From Thermodesulfobacteriota bacterium (GTDB lineage: Bacteria > Desulfobacterota > Desulfobacteria > Desulfobacterales > JAUWMJ01), in assembly GCA_034189135.1 (NCBI GenBank), contig JAXHVO010000062.1:1-64000 (forward strand): 64,000 bases of DNA, given 5' to 3'. How positions within the stretch are numbered: the stretch's first letter is position 1; each line of letters begins with the position of its first letter. The notes beneath the pieces are model-generated. The model did no database searches. It saw nothing but the letters and a program-made list of their open reading frames with translations, and was not told the DNA's origin. Below are positions 9,491-18,640 of the stretch, piece by piece. The position numbers and the translations under genes are program-made.

Positions 9491-10657
9491 ATGAGAAAGA
9501 AAAAGGAAATAATTCCACTTCCATTCCCGGTTTATTTTTGGACAGTAGCAGCACTTGCCATGGCAGGTGTTTTAGATTCTATTTACCTGTCTATATCCCA
9601 CTATAGGGTTTATACTGATATAGCTTACGAGAGCTTCTGTGCTATTTCCAGGTCAATTAATTGCGATACGGTTTCACAGAGTCCATATTCAATATTTATC
9701 GGGATACCGGTTCCGATCTGGGGGGTCATTGGATATTCATTTTTTATGCTCTTTATACCTTTTGCCTGGAGCAAAGAAGCTCAAAAACAAATAATTTGGT
9801 CCATTCTTCTTTTTATATCATTAGCATTTAGTATTTACAGCGTAATTCTTGCTTATATTTCCACATTTTATATTCATAGCTATTGCATGATGTGCATTGC
9901 CAGTTTTGGAATCAATTTTCTACTTTTGTATTTTACTTGGCTTGTTAAAAAGAGATTCGGTAAGTCAGGCATAATAGAAGGACTAATGATAGATATAGGT
10001 TTTTTGTGGAATAAGAAGAAAAAGACAATACCCATTTTTCTTTCAATTTTCTGTATTGTATTTTTTTTATTAATGTTTTTTCCTCCTTATTGGGATTTTT
10101 CTCCGCCGGTTCTGTCCAAAAATATTCCTAACGGGATTACTGACGATGGGTACCCCTGGATAGGTGCAGAAAATCCGGAACTTGAAATAACAGAATTTAC
10201 GGATTACCAGTGTTTCCAATGCAAAAAAATGCACTTTTATCTTCGAAAGCTTGTGGAAAAAAACCCTGATAAAATCAGGCTGATTCATCGTCACTTTCCC
10301 ATGGACCATAAATACAATCCAATTGTCAATGAGCCGTTTCATGTGGGATCAGGTAAAATGGCGTTTTTGGCAGAATATGCGCAAGCCAAGGAAAAGTTCT
10401 GGGAGATGAATGACCTGCTTTTTAACCTGGCCGGGACGACAAATGTTCTCAATACTAAAAAACTGGCGGGGAAAGTAGGGCTGGATTACAGAGAGCTTTT
10501 ATATTCAACAAGAAACCGGGCAATCAGATATAGAGTAAAGCACGATATAGCTGTTGGGATCAACCTGGGAATTAATGGTACACCAGGGTACGTGATAGAT
10601 GGAAAAGTATATTTAGGGCAGATACCGCTGGAGGTATTTAGCATAGTTTTAGATTGA
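9491..10657 (+). CDS. VKOR-DsbA fusion, disulfide bond formation protein
   Basis: The 388-residue protein begins with a VKOR domain of about five membrane helices. It has the loop cysteines in SFCAISRSINCDTVSQS (residues 54-70) and the quinone-proximal CxxC in HSYCMMCIASF near 135. After a further membrane helix around residue 185 comes a thioredoxin-like DsbA domain with the active site FTDYQCFQCKKMHF near 240 and the cis-proline loop GINGTPGYVIDGKVYLG near 360. VKOR passes electrons from DsbA to quinone, making disulfides in exported proteins. The fusion puts the oxidase and its regenerating partner in one chain. The ATG at 9491 lies shortly after a TTGAGCCGCC sequence, with no strong ribosome binding site. 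Confidence 0.88.
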   Translation: MRKKKEIIPLPFPVYFWTVAALAMAGVLDSIYLSISHYRVYTDIAYESFCAISRSINCDTVSQSPYSIFIGIPVPIWGVIGYSFFMLFIPFAWSKEAQKQIIWSILLFISLAFSIYSVILAYISTFYIHSYCMMCIASFGINFLLLYFTWLVKKRFGKSGIIEGLMIDIGFLWNKKKKTIPIFLSIFCIVFFLLMFFPPYWDFSPPVLSKNIPNGITDDGYPWIGAENPELEITEFTDYQCFQCKKMHFYLRKLVEKNPDKIRLIHRHFPMDHKYNPIVNEPFHVGSGKMAFLAEYAQAKEKFWEMNDLLFNLAGTTNVLNTKKLAGKVGLDYRELLYSTRNRAIRYRVKHDIAVGINLGINGTPGYVIDGKVYLGQIPLEVFSIVLD

Positions 10658-10775
10658 TTGGATTAAGAAATAATATTTCTTACAAAGACAAAAAGGCGTA
10701 AAGGAAAGTAAATATAACAAATTAAAAAACATGAGCAATCTGTATTAATCCATGTTACCTTTTGAATAGGTTAAA

Positions 10776-12491
10776 ATGCTATCATTTTCAAAATATTTTA
10801 AAATATTGCTCATCGGACTTTTAATCTCCCTTAGCATCTCTATTATTATCCTTTCCTATGTTCCACCAGTAAGCAGGGATGCCCTGACTCATCACCTTGC
10901 AGTTCCCAAGCTTTATCTGAAACATGGGGGTATCTATGAAGTTCCAGAATTAGAATTTTCTTATTACCCTATGAACCTTGATCTTTTGTATTTAATTCCA
11001 CTCTCTTTTGGAAATGATATTATTCCAAAGTTCATTCATTTTTCATTTGCTCTGATGACTGCGTGGCTAATCTTTAATTATATGAAAAAGAGGATTGATA
11101 CCTGTCATGCACTTTTCGGCGTAATTTTATTTCTTTCTCTTCCTTTAATAATAAAGCTTTCAATTACAGTTTACGTTGATCATGGGTTAATTTTCTTTTC
11201 AACGGCTTCTATTATTTGCCTGTTGAAATGGATTGAAAAAGACTTCAGTGTTAAGTATTTGATATATTCTGCAATTTGGTGCGGACTTGCTCTTGGAACA
11301 AAATACAACGGCTTAATCGTATTTTTTTTACTCACTCTTTTTGTACCTTTTTTATATCTTCGGTGTACTCATGATAAAACATCAAGACAGTTAAAAGCTA
11401 TTGGTTATGGGGCTACTTTTTTATTTATCTCACTTCTAATCTTTTCACCCTGGATGATAAGGAATACTATTTGGACTGGGAATCCAATATATCCGCTTTA
11501 TGATAACTTGATTTATCAGGACGAAGAATCTTTAAATGAAAGAGATGGTTCATGTTCAACGAATAGCACAAAAAGTACTTCTATAACTTATCGGAAAAAG
11601 CCCAACGAACGATTGGGGCCATTCGGAATAAGAAGATTAGTTTATGACGAAAAATGGTGGGAAACGGCAGCAATCCCTGCCAGGATATTCTTTCAAGGCA
11701 AAGATAATCACCCGAAATATTTTGATGGGAGATTGAATCCTTATTTATTTATATTGCCGTTTTTTGCATTTATAAAAATTAGATGGCAATTTAACAAGTT
11801 TAAAACTGAAAAGAAAATACTTCTTACATTTGCGCTATTGTTTTTATTATATACTTTTATGAAAACAGATATGAGGATAAGGTATATTTCTCCTATACTT
11901 CCGTCTTTAGTCATACTATCCGTGTTCGGTCTAAATGAAATAGTCGCTTTTATAAATGATAAATACCCAGGAACTACCGGAAAGAAAATAAAAGGGATTT
12001 TTTTTGCTTTTATGGCTTTCCTGCTGAGCTTAAATATTGCTTATATTATTAGTCAATTCAGAATTGTTGAACCGATAAGTTATATAAGTGGAAGAGTGGA
12101 GAGAAATAAATACATTGAAAAGTATCGCCCGGAATATGCGACTATTAACTATGCAAACTTAAACTTACCGGTTAATGCAAAAATATTATGTTTGTTCCTA
12201 GGGCATCGTGGCTATTATTTCGATAGGAAAATTGCTTTTAGTTTCGATTTGGTTTCAAAAGAAATATTACGAGAGCATTCGTCAGAGAAGATATTGATTG
12301 AACTTGAAGGTAAAGGTATAACCCACGTTCTTGCCAGGTATGATCTTTTCAGTAAATGGTTGCAGGACAGTTATAGCGACAAAGAAAAGGAAGTCGTCAA
12401 AATATTTTTTAAAACTTACACCAGTCTGATTTTTTCTAAAAATGGACATGGGCTATATCAATTGAAAAAACAAATGGTTGAAGATGGTTAA
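10776..12491 (+). CDS. GT39-like multi-pass membrane glycosyltransferase
   Basis: This 571-residue protein has about eleven hydrophobic segments. The first periplasmic loop contains SRDALTHHLAVPKLYLKHGG, with the acidic residue and HL-P-LY pattern seen in ArnT/PMT-related GT39 enzymes that use polyprenyl-phosphate sugars. A soluble C-terminal part starts around residue 440. It sits between the VKOR-DsbA gene and a dolichyl-phosphate-mannose-synthase-like GT2 that could make its lipid-linked donor. Donor and acceptor are unknown. Confidence 0.7.
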   Translation: MLSFSKYFKILLIGLLISLSISIIILSYVPPVSRDALTHHLAVPKLYLKHGGIYEVPELEFSYYPMNLDLLYLIPLSFGNDIIPKFIHFSFALMTAWLIFNYMKKRIDTCHALFGVILFLSLPLIIKLSITVYVDHGLIFFSTASIICLLKWIEKDFSVKYLIYSAIWCGLALGTKYNGLIVFFLLTLFVPFLYLRCTHDKTSRQLKAIGYGATFLFISLLIFSPWMIRNTIWTGNPIYPLYDNLIYQDEESLNERDGSCSTNSTKSTSITYRKKPNERLGPFGIRRLVYDEKWWETAAIPARIFFQGKDNHPKYFDGRLNPYLFILPFFAFIKIRWQFNKFKTEKKILLTFALLFLLYTFMKTDMRIRYISPILPSLVILSVFGLNEIVAFINDKYPGTTGKKIKGIFFAFMAFLLSLNIAYIISQFRIVEPISYISGRVERNKYIEKYRPEYATINYANLNLPVNAKILCLFLGHRGYYFDRKIAFSFDLVSKEILREHSSEKILIELEGKGITHVLARYDLFSKWLQDSYSDKEKEVVKIFFKTYTSLIFSKNGHGLYQLKKQMVEDG

Positions 12492-12596
12492 TTTGCTTGA
12501 CAGCATATGGTAGCTTGTTTAGAATGTTGCTACGTTATTGAATAACCGTTTAATGTTATTTTTATATGGCAGGATCAACTGGGTGAATACTGTTTA

Positions 12597-13559
12597 ATGG
12601 AATCGATGAAAATGTATAAAGGCAAATCAATTTGTGTAGTAGTCCCGGCTTATAACGAGGCAAAACAGATAAGTAAGGTGATCGAAACCATGCCGGATTA
12701 TGTTGATCGAATTGTGATTATCGATGATGTCAGCATAGATGAAACAGTGATGATAGTGAAGCGATGTCAGCAGGATAATGATAGGATCGTGCTGCTTGAA
12801 CACAAAGCAAACCAAGGCGTGGGAGGAGCTATTGCATCTGGTTATAAATGGGCAAGAGATAATGAATTTGACGTTACTGTTGTTATGGCAGGAGACGGAC
12901 AAATGGATCCTGACGATCTCGGGAAAATAATAGAACCGGTATCATCTGAAAATGTTGATTATTCAAAAGGAAACCGTTTGTTCTATGGAGATGCATGGAA
13001 TATGATACCGCATTACCGTTATATGGGAAATTCTTTCCTTTCATTAATGACGAAAATTGCATCAGGATATTGGCATATTGCAGATTCCCAAAGCGGTTAT
13101 ACAGCCATTTCACTGACTGCTTTAAACCGTATAGACCTCGATGAAATATATAAAGATTACGGGATGCCGAACGATCTTTTGATTAAATTGAACCAGTTTG
13201 ATTTTAAAGTTCGAGATGTGCATATAAAACCTGTTTATAATATTGGAGAGCAATCTGGGATAAGATTAATGAAAGTAATTCCAAAAATATCATGGCTCCT
13301 TTGGAAAGGATTTTGCAGACGTTTATTTTTCAAATATGTCATTAAAGATTTTCATCCCTTAATCTTTTTTTATGCCCTCTCTTTTCTACTTCTGAGTATC
13401 AGTATTCCCCTGATCATAAGACTTTTTTATATATGGATAATGCGAGGTGATATTCCAGATATCAATGCAATGGCTCTTGTCTTTACGCTTGTCAGCGGAT
13501 TGCAGACTTTATTTTTTGGTATGTGGTTTGATATGGAATACAATAAGAATTTAAAGTGA
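12597..13559 (+). CDS. GT2 polyprenyl-phosphate sugar synthase-like with C-terminal membrane helices
   Basis: The 320-residue protein opens with VVVPAYNEAKQISKVIETMP and has a DxD-like block VMAGDGQMDPDD around residue 98. The block YMGNSFLSLMTKIASGYWH and the DSQSGYTAIS motif place it in the DPM1/DPMS group. Two hydrophobic segments at about residues 258-280 and 292-312 anchor it in the membrane. The likely reaction is transfer of a sugar from a nucleotide to polyprenyl phosphate, feeding the GT39/TMTC-like enzymes upstream. An ATG at 12606 or 12612 is an alternative start, since the first in-frame ATG has no clear ribosome binding site. Confidence 0.8.
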   Translation: MESMKMYKGKSICVVVPAYNEAKQISKVIETMPDYVDRIVIIDDVSIDETVMIVKRCQQDNDRIVLLEHKANQGVGGAIASGYKWARDNEFDVTVVMAGDGQMDPDDLGKIIEPVSSENVDYSKGNRLFYGDAWNMIPHYRYMGNSFLSLMTKIASGYWHIADSQSGYTAISLTALNRIDLDEIYKDYGMPNDLLIKLNQFDFKVRDVHIKPVYNIGEQSGIRLMKVIPKISWLLWKGFCRRLFFKYVIKDFHPLIFFYALSFLLLSISIPLIIRLFYIWIMRGDIPDINAMALVFTLVSGLQTLFFGMWFDMEYNKNLK

Positions 13560-13653
13560 TATAATCGGTGTTTGTAAAATCAATGTTTGATATGCCAACT
13601 TATTGAACTGGTGATGTAAATATTGAATAGTAAAAGAGCTAAGAACTGCTAAT

Positions 13654-14439
13654 ATGAGCAAAAATGACTTTACCTTGAGTGTTTACCAAAATCTGCTTGA
13701 GGAAATTAGACGTTCGGGTTTTGAAGTTATTACAATCAAAGAATATTTTGTTAAGAAGGATAACGAGGAATCATTTATTATTTTACGGCATGACGTTGAC
13801 CGATGTCCTGAAAATGCTCTGAAAATGGCTGAGCTTGAATCAGCGCTTGGCATGTATGCGACCTATTATTTTCGATTTAAGAAAAAGGCTTTTGTTCCAC
13901 ATATAATTAAACAAATAAAGGACCTTGGACATGAGATTGGATATCACTATGAAGTTATGGATAAGGCGAGAGGAAATATTTTTCAGGCTGAGCAAATATT
14001 TAATTCTGAATTAACAAGTTTAAGAAAACTGGCTGAAGTAAATACTGTGTGTATGCACGGAAATCCGCTCACTAAATGGGATAACAGAAGTTTTTGGAAG
14101 CATTTCTCCTATTCTAAGTTTAGTCTGTTAGGTGAGGCATATCTCAGTATTACTGACCCTGATCTATATTATTCTACAGATACAGGAAGGGGATGGAATA
14201 GATTAAAATACAATATGAAAGATATTTTTTCATGTCATTCAATCAGCTACTTACCGACACTTACAACTACCTGGCAGTTGATTGATGTTATCCGGTCAAA
14301 AAAATACAAAAAAATCTATTTGCAGATTCATCCAAACAGGTGGAGTTGGAAGTGGCTGCAGTGGCATATCCAGATGGTGGAGGATATTGCTGCGAACCTG
14401 ACCAAAGTCTTAATTAATTTTTATCGCAGGGCAAAATAA
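13654..14439 (+). CDS. Polysaccharide deacetylase-like protein
   Basis: The 261-residue protein carries FIILRHDVDRCPENALKMAE near residue 45, the HDVD form of the NodB metal-binding motif. Further conserved positions are EIGYHYEVMD and CMHGNPLTKWDN. Such proteins occur beside sugar-modifying genes and are predicted to remove acetyl groups from sugars or act as related amidohydrolases. There is no signal peptide, so it probably works in the cytoplasm on a precursor. The radical SAM gene begins 5 bases after its stop, so the two are almost certainly one transcript. Confidence 0.72.
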   Translation: MSKNDFTLSVYQNLLEEIRRSGFEVITIKEYFVKKDNEESFIILRHDVDRCPENALKMAELESALGMYATYYFRFKKKAFVPHIIKQIKDLGHEIGYHYEVMDKARGNIFQAEQIFNSELTSLRKLAEVNTVCMHGNPLTKWDNRSFWKHFSYSKFSLLGEAYLSITDPDLYYSTDTGRGWNRLKYNMKDIFSCHSISYLPTLTTTWQLIDVIRSKKYKKIYLQIHPNRWSWKWLQWHIQMVEDIAANLTKVLINFYRRAK

Positions 14440-14444
14440 AATCT

Positions 14445-16553
14445 ATGAATGTATTATTAATAAATCCGCCTTATAGTTCTGAAGAAAGATATGGTAGGGA
14501 CTTGGGTAAGTTTGGCCCCCTTAATGAGCCACTTGGCTTGGCATATATTGGAGCAAACCTTGAAAGAAATGGACATAAGGTGACAATTATTGATGCACCA
14601 GCACTGGAATTCAAAGCAGAGGATATTTGCGGCCATATGGAAAAGGAGAAATATGATATGGTCGGTGTTACCATGCTGACACCTATGTATGCCAGAAGTG
14701 TTGAGGTCGCTAGAGCTGTATACAATGCATTCCCTAACATTAAAATTGTCGTTGGAGGCCCACATCCGACTATTCTGCCTGAAGAAACCCTTAATGAAAA
14801 TAAAGAGATAGATTTTGTAGTTATTGGCGAAGGAGAGGTAATATTGTTAAACCTGGTCAATGCTATTGAAAAAGGTAGGAGTATAGATGATATCCCAGGT
14901 ATAGCCTTTCGAAAAGAGAGTTCAGTATTTGTGAATCCGCCACCTACTATGGTTATAGACCTTGACGAACTGCCGCTTCCTGCCAGACATTTACTTCCGA
15001 TGGACAAATATCATATAACAAAGAGCAGAACCAAAACCAGTCATGCATTTACAGTAAGTGTAGCCAGGGGATGTCCGTTTAACTGTGCGTTTTGTTGCAG
15101 GATATTCGGGCGTAAAGTAAGGCACCACTCTGTTAAAAGAATAATAGAAGAGATTAAAATACTGATAGATGATTATGGAGCAAAAGAAATCAACCTGGAA
15201 GCAGATACGCTAACAGTAAATAGGAAGTTTCTGTTTTCACTATGTGACGGACTTATTAGCTCAGGTCTTTCCAACAAGATATCATGGACTTGTGAGAGCC
15301 GGATAGATACGGTCGATGAGAATGTGCTAAGAAAAATGAAGGAAGCAGGTTGCTGGCAGACTAGCTATGGAGTTGAAACAGGTTCCCAGCGTTTGCTTGA
15401 TATTATCCATAAGGATATAACTCTTGAACAGATAGAAAATACTTTTGCTTTCACCAAGAAAGTTGGAATTAGCATTCGTGCATTTTACATGCTTGGTATT
15501 CCAACTGAAACAAGAAAGGAGAGCTTACGAACTATTGCCTTTGCAAAAAAACTGGATGCGAGGTGGTCTCAATTTACAGTTTTTACGCCCTTCCCTGGAA
15601 CAGAACTCTATGACATGGTAGTGAAAGAGGGGGGACTAAGATCAAAAAACTGGTCGAATTATAAAACCCATGGTGGATGGACCAAAGGAGACCTGGCATA
15701 CGTCCCTAGAGGCCGAACAATTGAGGAAATGAAAATACTTCAGAAAAAAGCTTATCGGGCTGTGTATATTCGCCCAAAGGTTATTTTTAGGCTCTTAAAG
15801 GAAATTGATTCGATTGGCAAGTTAAAAGAATATGTCATCGGATTTTGGGTTTTGTTAAAAACGGCTTTGCCATCGCGTGGGGGAAAAAACAGTGTAGTCA
15901 AAATTAGTCGAAATGATCTGGAAAATTTTGCAAAAGGCGTTTATGTAGATTCTCCTGTATATTTTAGCGCAAACAGCCTTATTAGATATATTAACTGGAA
16001 AAAGCTTGATTTTGCCTTAACATTATTTAAATCGAAAAATAATCATGTCATTCTTGATTTTGCTTGTGGAAACGGTGTGATGTTCCCAACGTTATCGGGG
16101 CTGTTTAATTTTGTTATTGGTATTGACCTGCATACTACAGCTGCAGCTAGATTAAAAAAAAGGTTCGAGTTAAAAAATGTTTTTCCTGTAACCGCCAATG
16201 GGTTGAAACTTCCTTTTAAAGATAAATCCTTTTCCACAATTCTAACTGCGTCGACATTGGAACATTTCAAAGAATTGGATGAAGTTGTACGAGAATTAGC
16301 CCGTATTATGGAGCCAGATGGATATTTACTGTTGCTGGTTCCAACAGAAAACATGTTTTATAAAGTTGGACGTATTTTATTTGGGTATAAAAAACCTGAG
16401 GATCATTACTATTCAGCCAGTGAAATAGAGAAAGCTGTTGAGCAGCATTTTAAATCTGAAATTAAGAAGTATTTCCCAATAAATATTCTTCCTTTTATAT
16501 CTGTATATCGGCTTGGCAGGTTCAGAAAGGCTGAAGACTGCTCATCTCACTGA
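14445..16553 (+). CDS. B12-binding radical SAM protein fused to a C-terminal methyltransferase
   Basis: Residues 1-150 of this 702-residue protein form a cobalamin-binding domain (MNVLLINPPYSSEERYG; VVGGPHPTILPEE; VVIGEGE). The radical SAM core has the [4Fe-4S] motif CPFNCAFC near residue 209 and GVETGSQRLLDIIHKDI downstream. From about residue 500 a second domain begins. It contains ILDFACGNGVMFPTL (motif I, about 537) and LKLPFKDKSFSTILTASTLEHF, a class I methyltransferase. B12-radical SAM enzymes typically methylate unreactive carbons or rearrange substrates. The fused conventional methyltransferase suggests two successive modifications of one glycan or lipid. No internal stop or frameshift separates the parts. 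Confidence 0.85.
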   Translation: MNVLLINPPYSSEERYGRDLGKFGPLNEPLGLAYIGANLERNGHKVTIIDAPALEFKAEDICGHMEKEKYDMVGVTMLTPMYARSVEVARAVYNAFPNIKIVVGGPHPTILPEETLNENKEIDFVVIGEGEVILLNLVNAIEKGRSIDDIPGIAFRKESSVFVNPPPTMVIDLDELPLPARHLLPMDKYHITKSRTKTSHAFTVSVARGCPFNCAFCCRIFGRKVRHHSVKRIIEEIKILIDDYGAKEINLEADTLTVNRKFLFSLCDGLISSGLSNKISWTCESRIDTVDENVLRKMKEAGCWQTSYGVETGSQRLLDIIHKDITLEQIENTFAFTKKVGISIRAFYMLGIPTETRKESLRTIAFAKKLDARWSQFTVFTPFPGTELYDMVVKEGGLRSKNWSNYKTHGGWTKGDLAYVPRGRTIEEMKILQKKAYRAVYIRPKVIFRLLKEIDSIGKLKEYVIGFWVLLKTALPSRGGKNSVVKISRNDLENFAKGVYVDSPVYFSANSLIRYINWKKLDFALTLFKSKNNHVILDFACGNGVMFPTLSGLFNFVIGIDLHTTAAARLKKRFELKNVFPVTANGLKLPFKDKSFSTILTASTLEHFKELDEVVRELARIMEPDGYLLLLVPTENMFYKVGRILFGYKKPEDHYYSASEIEKAVEQHFKSEIKKYFPINILPFISVYRLGRFRKAEDCSSH

Positions 16554-16584
16554 GACATCTTAATTCTGTAGAGGAGACAATATC

Positions 16585-17628
16585 TTGCTTCGCAGATTAA
16601 TGGATATTTTAGCCTGTCCGATATGCGCCCAACCCTTTAAATTAAAAATAATTAAGAAAAAAAACACAAATTGGCATTGCAACGATATTCCTGGTTGTAA
16701 TCATTATTGTGAATTTATTTCCAGTAATATCACATCTAAAGATCAAGTGGAAACACATTCTCTTTGCAATAAATGTTACAAAGAAGAAATAATTCAGGGA
16801 GAGTTATTATGCCCCAACGGACACGTATTTCCTATTGTTGATGCGGTCCCGAGACTACATGATCTTGATATTGGTAGGTTAAGAACAAAAAAGACTTTTG
16901 ATGTTGAATGGAAAGTATTTAATTACGATGAAAAGATATATGGTCATTCGCAGGAAGAGGAGCTGAAGGATTTATTCCGCCGAATGGTTGTAAATGAGCG
17001 ATTTTTCAATGGCAAGACAGTTCTTGACGCTGGGTGTGGGATAGGCAGAGTTACCCAAAGTATCAGCAAATTGGCTAAAGAAGTAATTGGGATTGATTTT
17101 AGTTTAGGGGTAGATGAAGCATATATACTGAATGAAAAGAATCTAAACGTTCACATCCTTCAGGCTGATATTATGAACCTTCCATTTAGGTTGTCATATT
17201 TTGATTATATTTACAGCAAGGGAGTACTCCATTATGTTTCTGATGTCCAACAATGTCTATCCAGCCTGGCTGAAAATGTCATGCCTGGAGGGGCCTTATC
17301 TATTACAATATATCCAAAAATGAGACCACTCTTTGAAAAGGTTAATCGACTGCTGAGAAAGATTACGGTAATATTACCAATTAAAGCGGTATATGTTATG
17401 AGTTTTCTTTTAATACCTTTCATTACTCTGGCTTGGAAATTGAGCGGCACAAAAGGGCGTTATATCGGCTGGAATGAGCGTGCTCATATGATTTTTAACT
17501 GGCTTGCTTCAGAGTTTCAAAATAAAGCTTCAAATAAAGAAGTAGTCGGATGGTTTAAAAAACTTGGATTCAATGAAATAAGATTGTCAGATATACCTGT
17601 CGGAATTACAGGTATAAAAAAAGAATAA
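16585..17628 (+). CDS. Methyltransferase with N-terminal Trm112-like zinc-binding region
   Basis: The 347-residue protein starts with LMDILACPICAQPFKL and further cysteines (GCNHYC, CNKCYK, LLCPNGHVFPIVDAVPRL), a Trm112-like zinc ribbon that is interrupted by extra Cys pairs. The methyltransferase core has TVLDAGCGIGRVTQSIS near residue 148 and LPFRLSYFDYIYSKGVLHYV near 200. A hydrophobic stretch around residue 265 may associate with the membrane. The chosen start is TTG at 16585, supported by GAGGAG at 16571-16576, eight bases upstream. Many glycan-locus methyltransferases share this arrangement. Substrate unknown. Confidence 0.78.
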   Translation: MLRRLMDILACPICAQPFKLKIIKKKNTNWHCNDIPGCNHYCEFISSNITSKDQVETHSLCNKCYKEEIIQGELLCPNGHVFPIVDAVPRLHDLDIGRLRTKKTFDVEWKVFNYDEKIYGHSQEEELKDLFRRMVVNERFFNGKTVLDAGCGIGRVTQSISKLAKEVIGIDFSLGVDEAYILNEKNLNVHILQADIMNLPFRLSYFDYIYSKGVLHYVSDVQQCLSSLAENVMPGGALSITIYPKMRPLFEKVNRLLRKITVILPIKAVYVMSFLLIPFITLAWKLSGTKGRYIGWNERAHMIFNWLASEFQNKASNKEVVGWFKKLGFNEIRLSDIPVGITGIKKE

Positions 17629-17660
17629 GCAGAAATGCGTCAAGAGGTGTCAGGTTTATT

Positions 17661-18623
17661 TTGAACTATTTTAGAGAAAAAGTTGATATTAGCTTTAAAA
17701 AGACAATAAAGAACTTAATAAAATATGTTTTTTTGGCAATTATTTTTTATTATTTTTTTTTCTATGTTTATGAAAACTGGAACAAAATTGATGAATACAA
17801 ATATGAAACCGATTGGTTTTATTTAAGCATTTCACTGCTGTTGCTGTTGCTGTCCTTTTCATTGCTTCCCTTATCTCTTAGAAATATTGTTAAAATATTT
17901 AAATGCAAGATTTCCTTCAAAAAAGTATGTTTAATTTTATTCTATTCGCAATTTGCAAAATATTTGCCGGGGGGAGTCTGGGGATATGTGGGGCGAGTAT
18001 ATCTTTATAAAAAAGAAGGAATGAGCACAGGTGATGCATCAAAAAGCGTATTGTTGGAAACGTTATTAGTCTTAGTAAGTGGTATCTTTATTTCATTTGG
18101 TTCCTTGTTCTTTATTGATAAACTCTCTTCTCTTGAATGGTTAGACAATATATATATACGGAGTGTGGGGATATTAATATCAATTATACTGATATTATTT
18201 ATGCATCCTAAAATTCTTAACAGTTTATTGGATTTAATGCCAGCTATCATAAATAAAAATAAAGTCCGGTTTAAGTATGAATTTTTATCTTTATTAAAAC
18301 CGATGTTATACCTGGTTATTTTCTGGCTGGGAGTTGGTATTAGTTTCTGGTTTTTAATTAGAAGTTTTATATATATAGATTCAGTATTATTGCCGATGAC
18401 CACATGCGCTTTTATCATATCATGGGTAATCGGTCTTTTCGTTTTTTTTACACCAGGTGGGATAGGGACTAGAGAAGCCGTCCTTATAGTAGTGCTTAAT
18501 TTACATTTACCAGTTTATATTTCAGCCTTCATTGCATTAATGGCACGAATTTGGTGGGTATTAGGAGAATTAATCTGGCTATTTCTTTCTTATCTATTGA
18601 ACAGGTTCGATAGTAAAGCATAA
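17661..18623 (+). CDS. Flippase-like membrane protein (LPG synthase TM/AglD/YbhN family)
   Basis: This 320-residue protein has about eight membrane helices and the family signatures FAKYLPGGVWGYVGRVYLYK and FFTPGGIGTREA. The family covers the transmembrane part of lysylphosphatidylglycerol synthase and related UPF0104 proteins, thought to move or modify membrane lipids. Here it would fit as a lipid-linked sugar handler for the glycan locus. The start is a TTG at 17661 with AGAGGTG upstream. The first helix is extremely AT-rich. The gene ends 18 bases from a gene on the opposite strand. Confidence 0.75.
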   Translation: MNYFREKVDISFKKTIKNLIKYVFLAIIFYYFFFYVYENWNKIDEYKYETDWFYLSISLLLLLLSFSLLPLSLRNIVKIFKCKISFKKVCLILFYSQFAKYLPGGVWGYVGRVYLYKKEGMSTGDASKSVLLETLLVLVSGIFISFGSLFFIDKLSSLEWLDNIYIRSVGILISIILILFMHPKILNSLLDLMPAIINKNKVRFKYEFLSLLKPMLYLVIFWLGVGISFWFLIRSFIYIDSVLLPMTTCAFIISWVIGLFVFFTPGGIGTREAVLIVVLNLHLPVYISAFIALMARIWWVLGELIWLFLSYLLNRFDSKA

Positions 18624-18640
18624 AAAATCAAATTGCAAAA

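Noticed and set aside
14471-15007. A 178-residue minus-strand frame opposite the B12-radical SAM gene
   Set aside because: It is an antisense shadow. The plus strand has a complete cobalamin-binding domain here.
18624-18640. Terminator between the convergent flippase-like and radical SAM genes
   Set aside because: The 17 bases are AT-rich but cannot form a stable hairpin.
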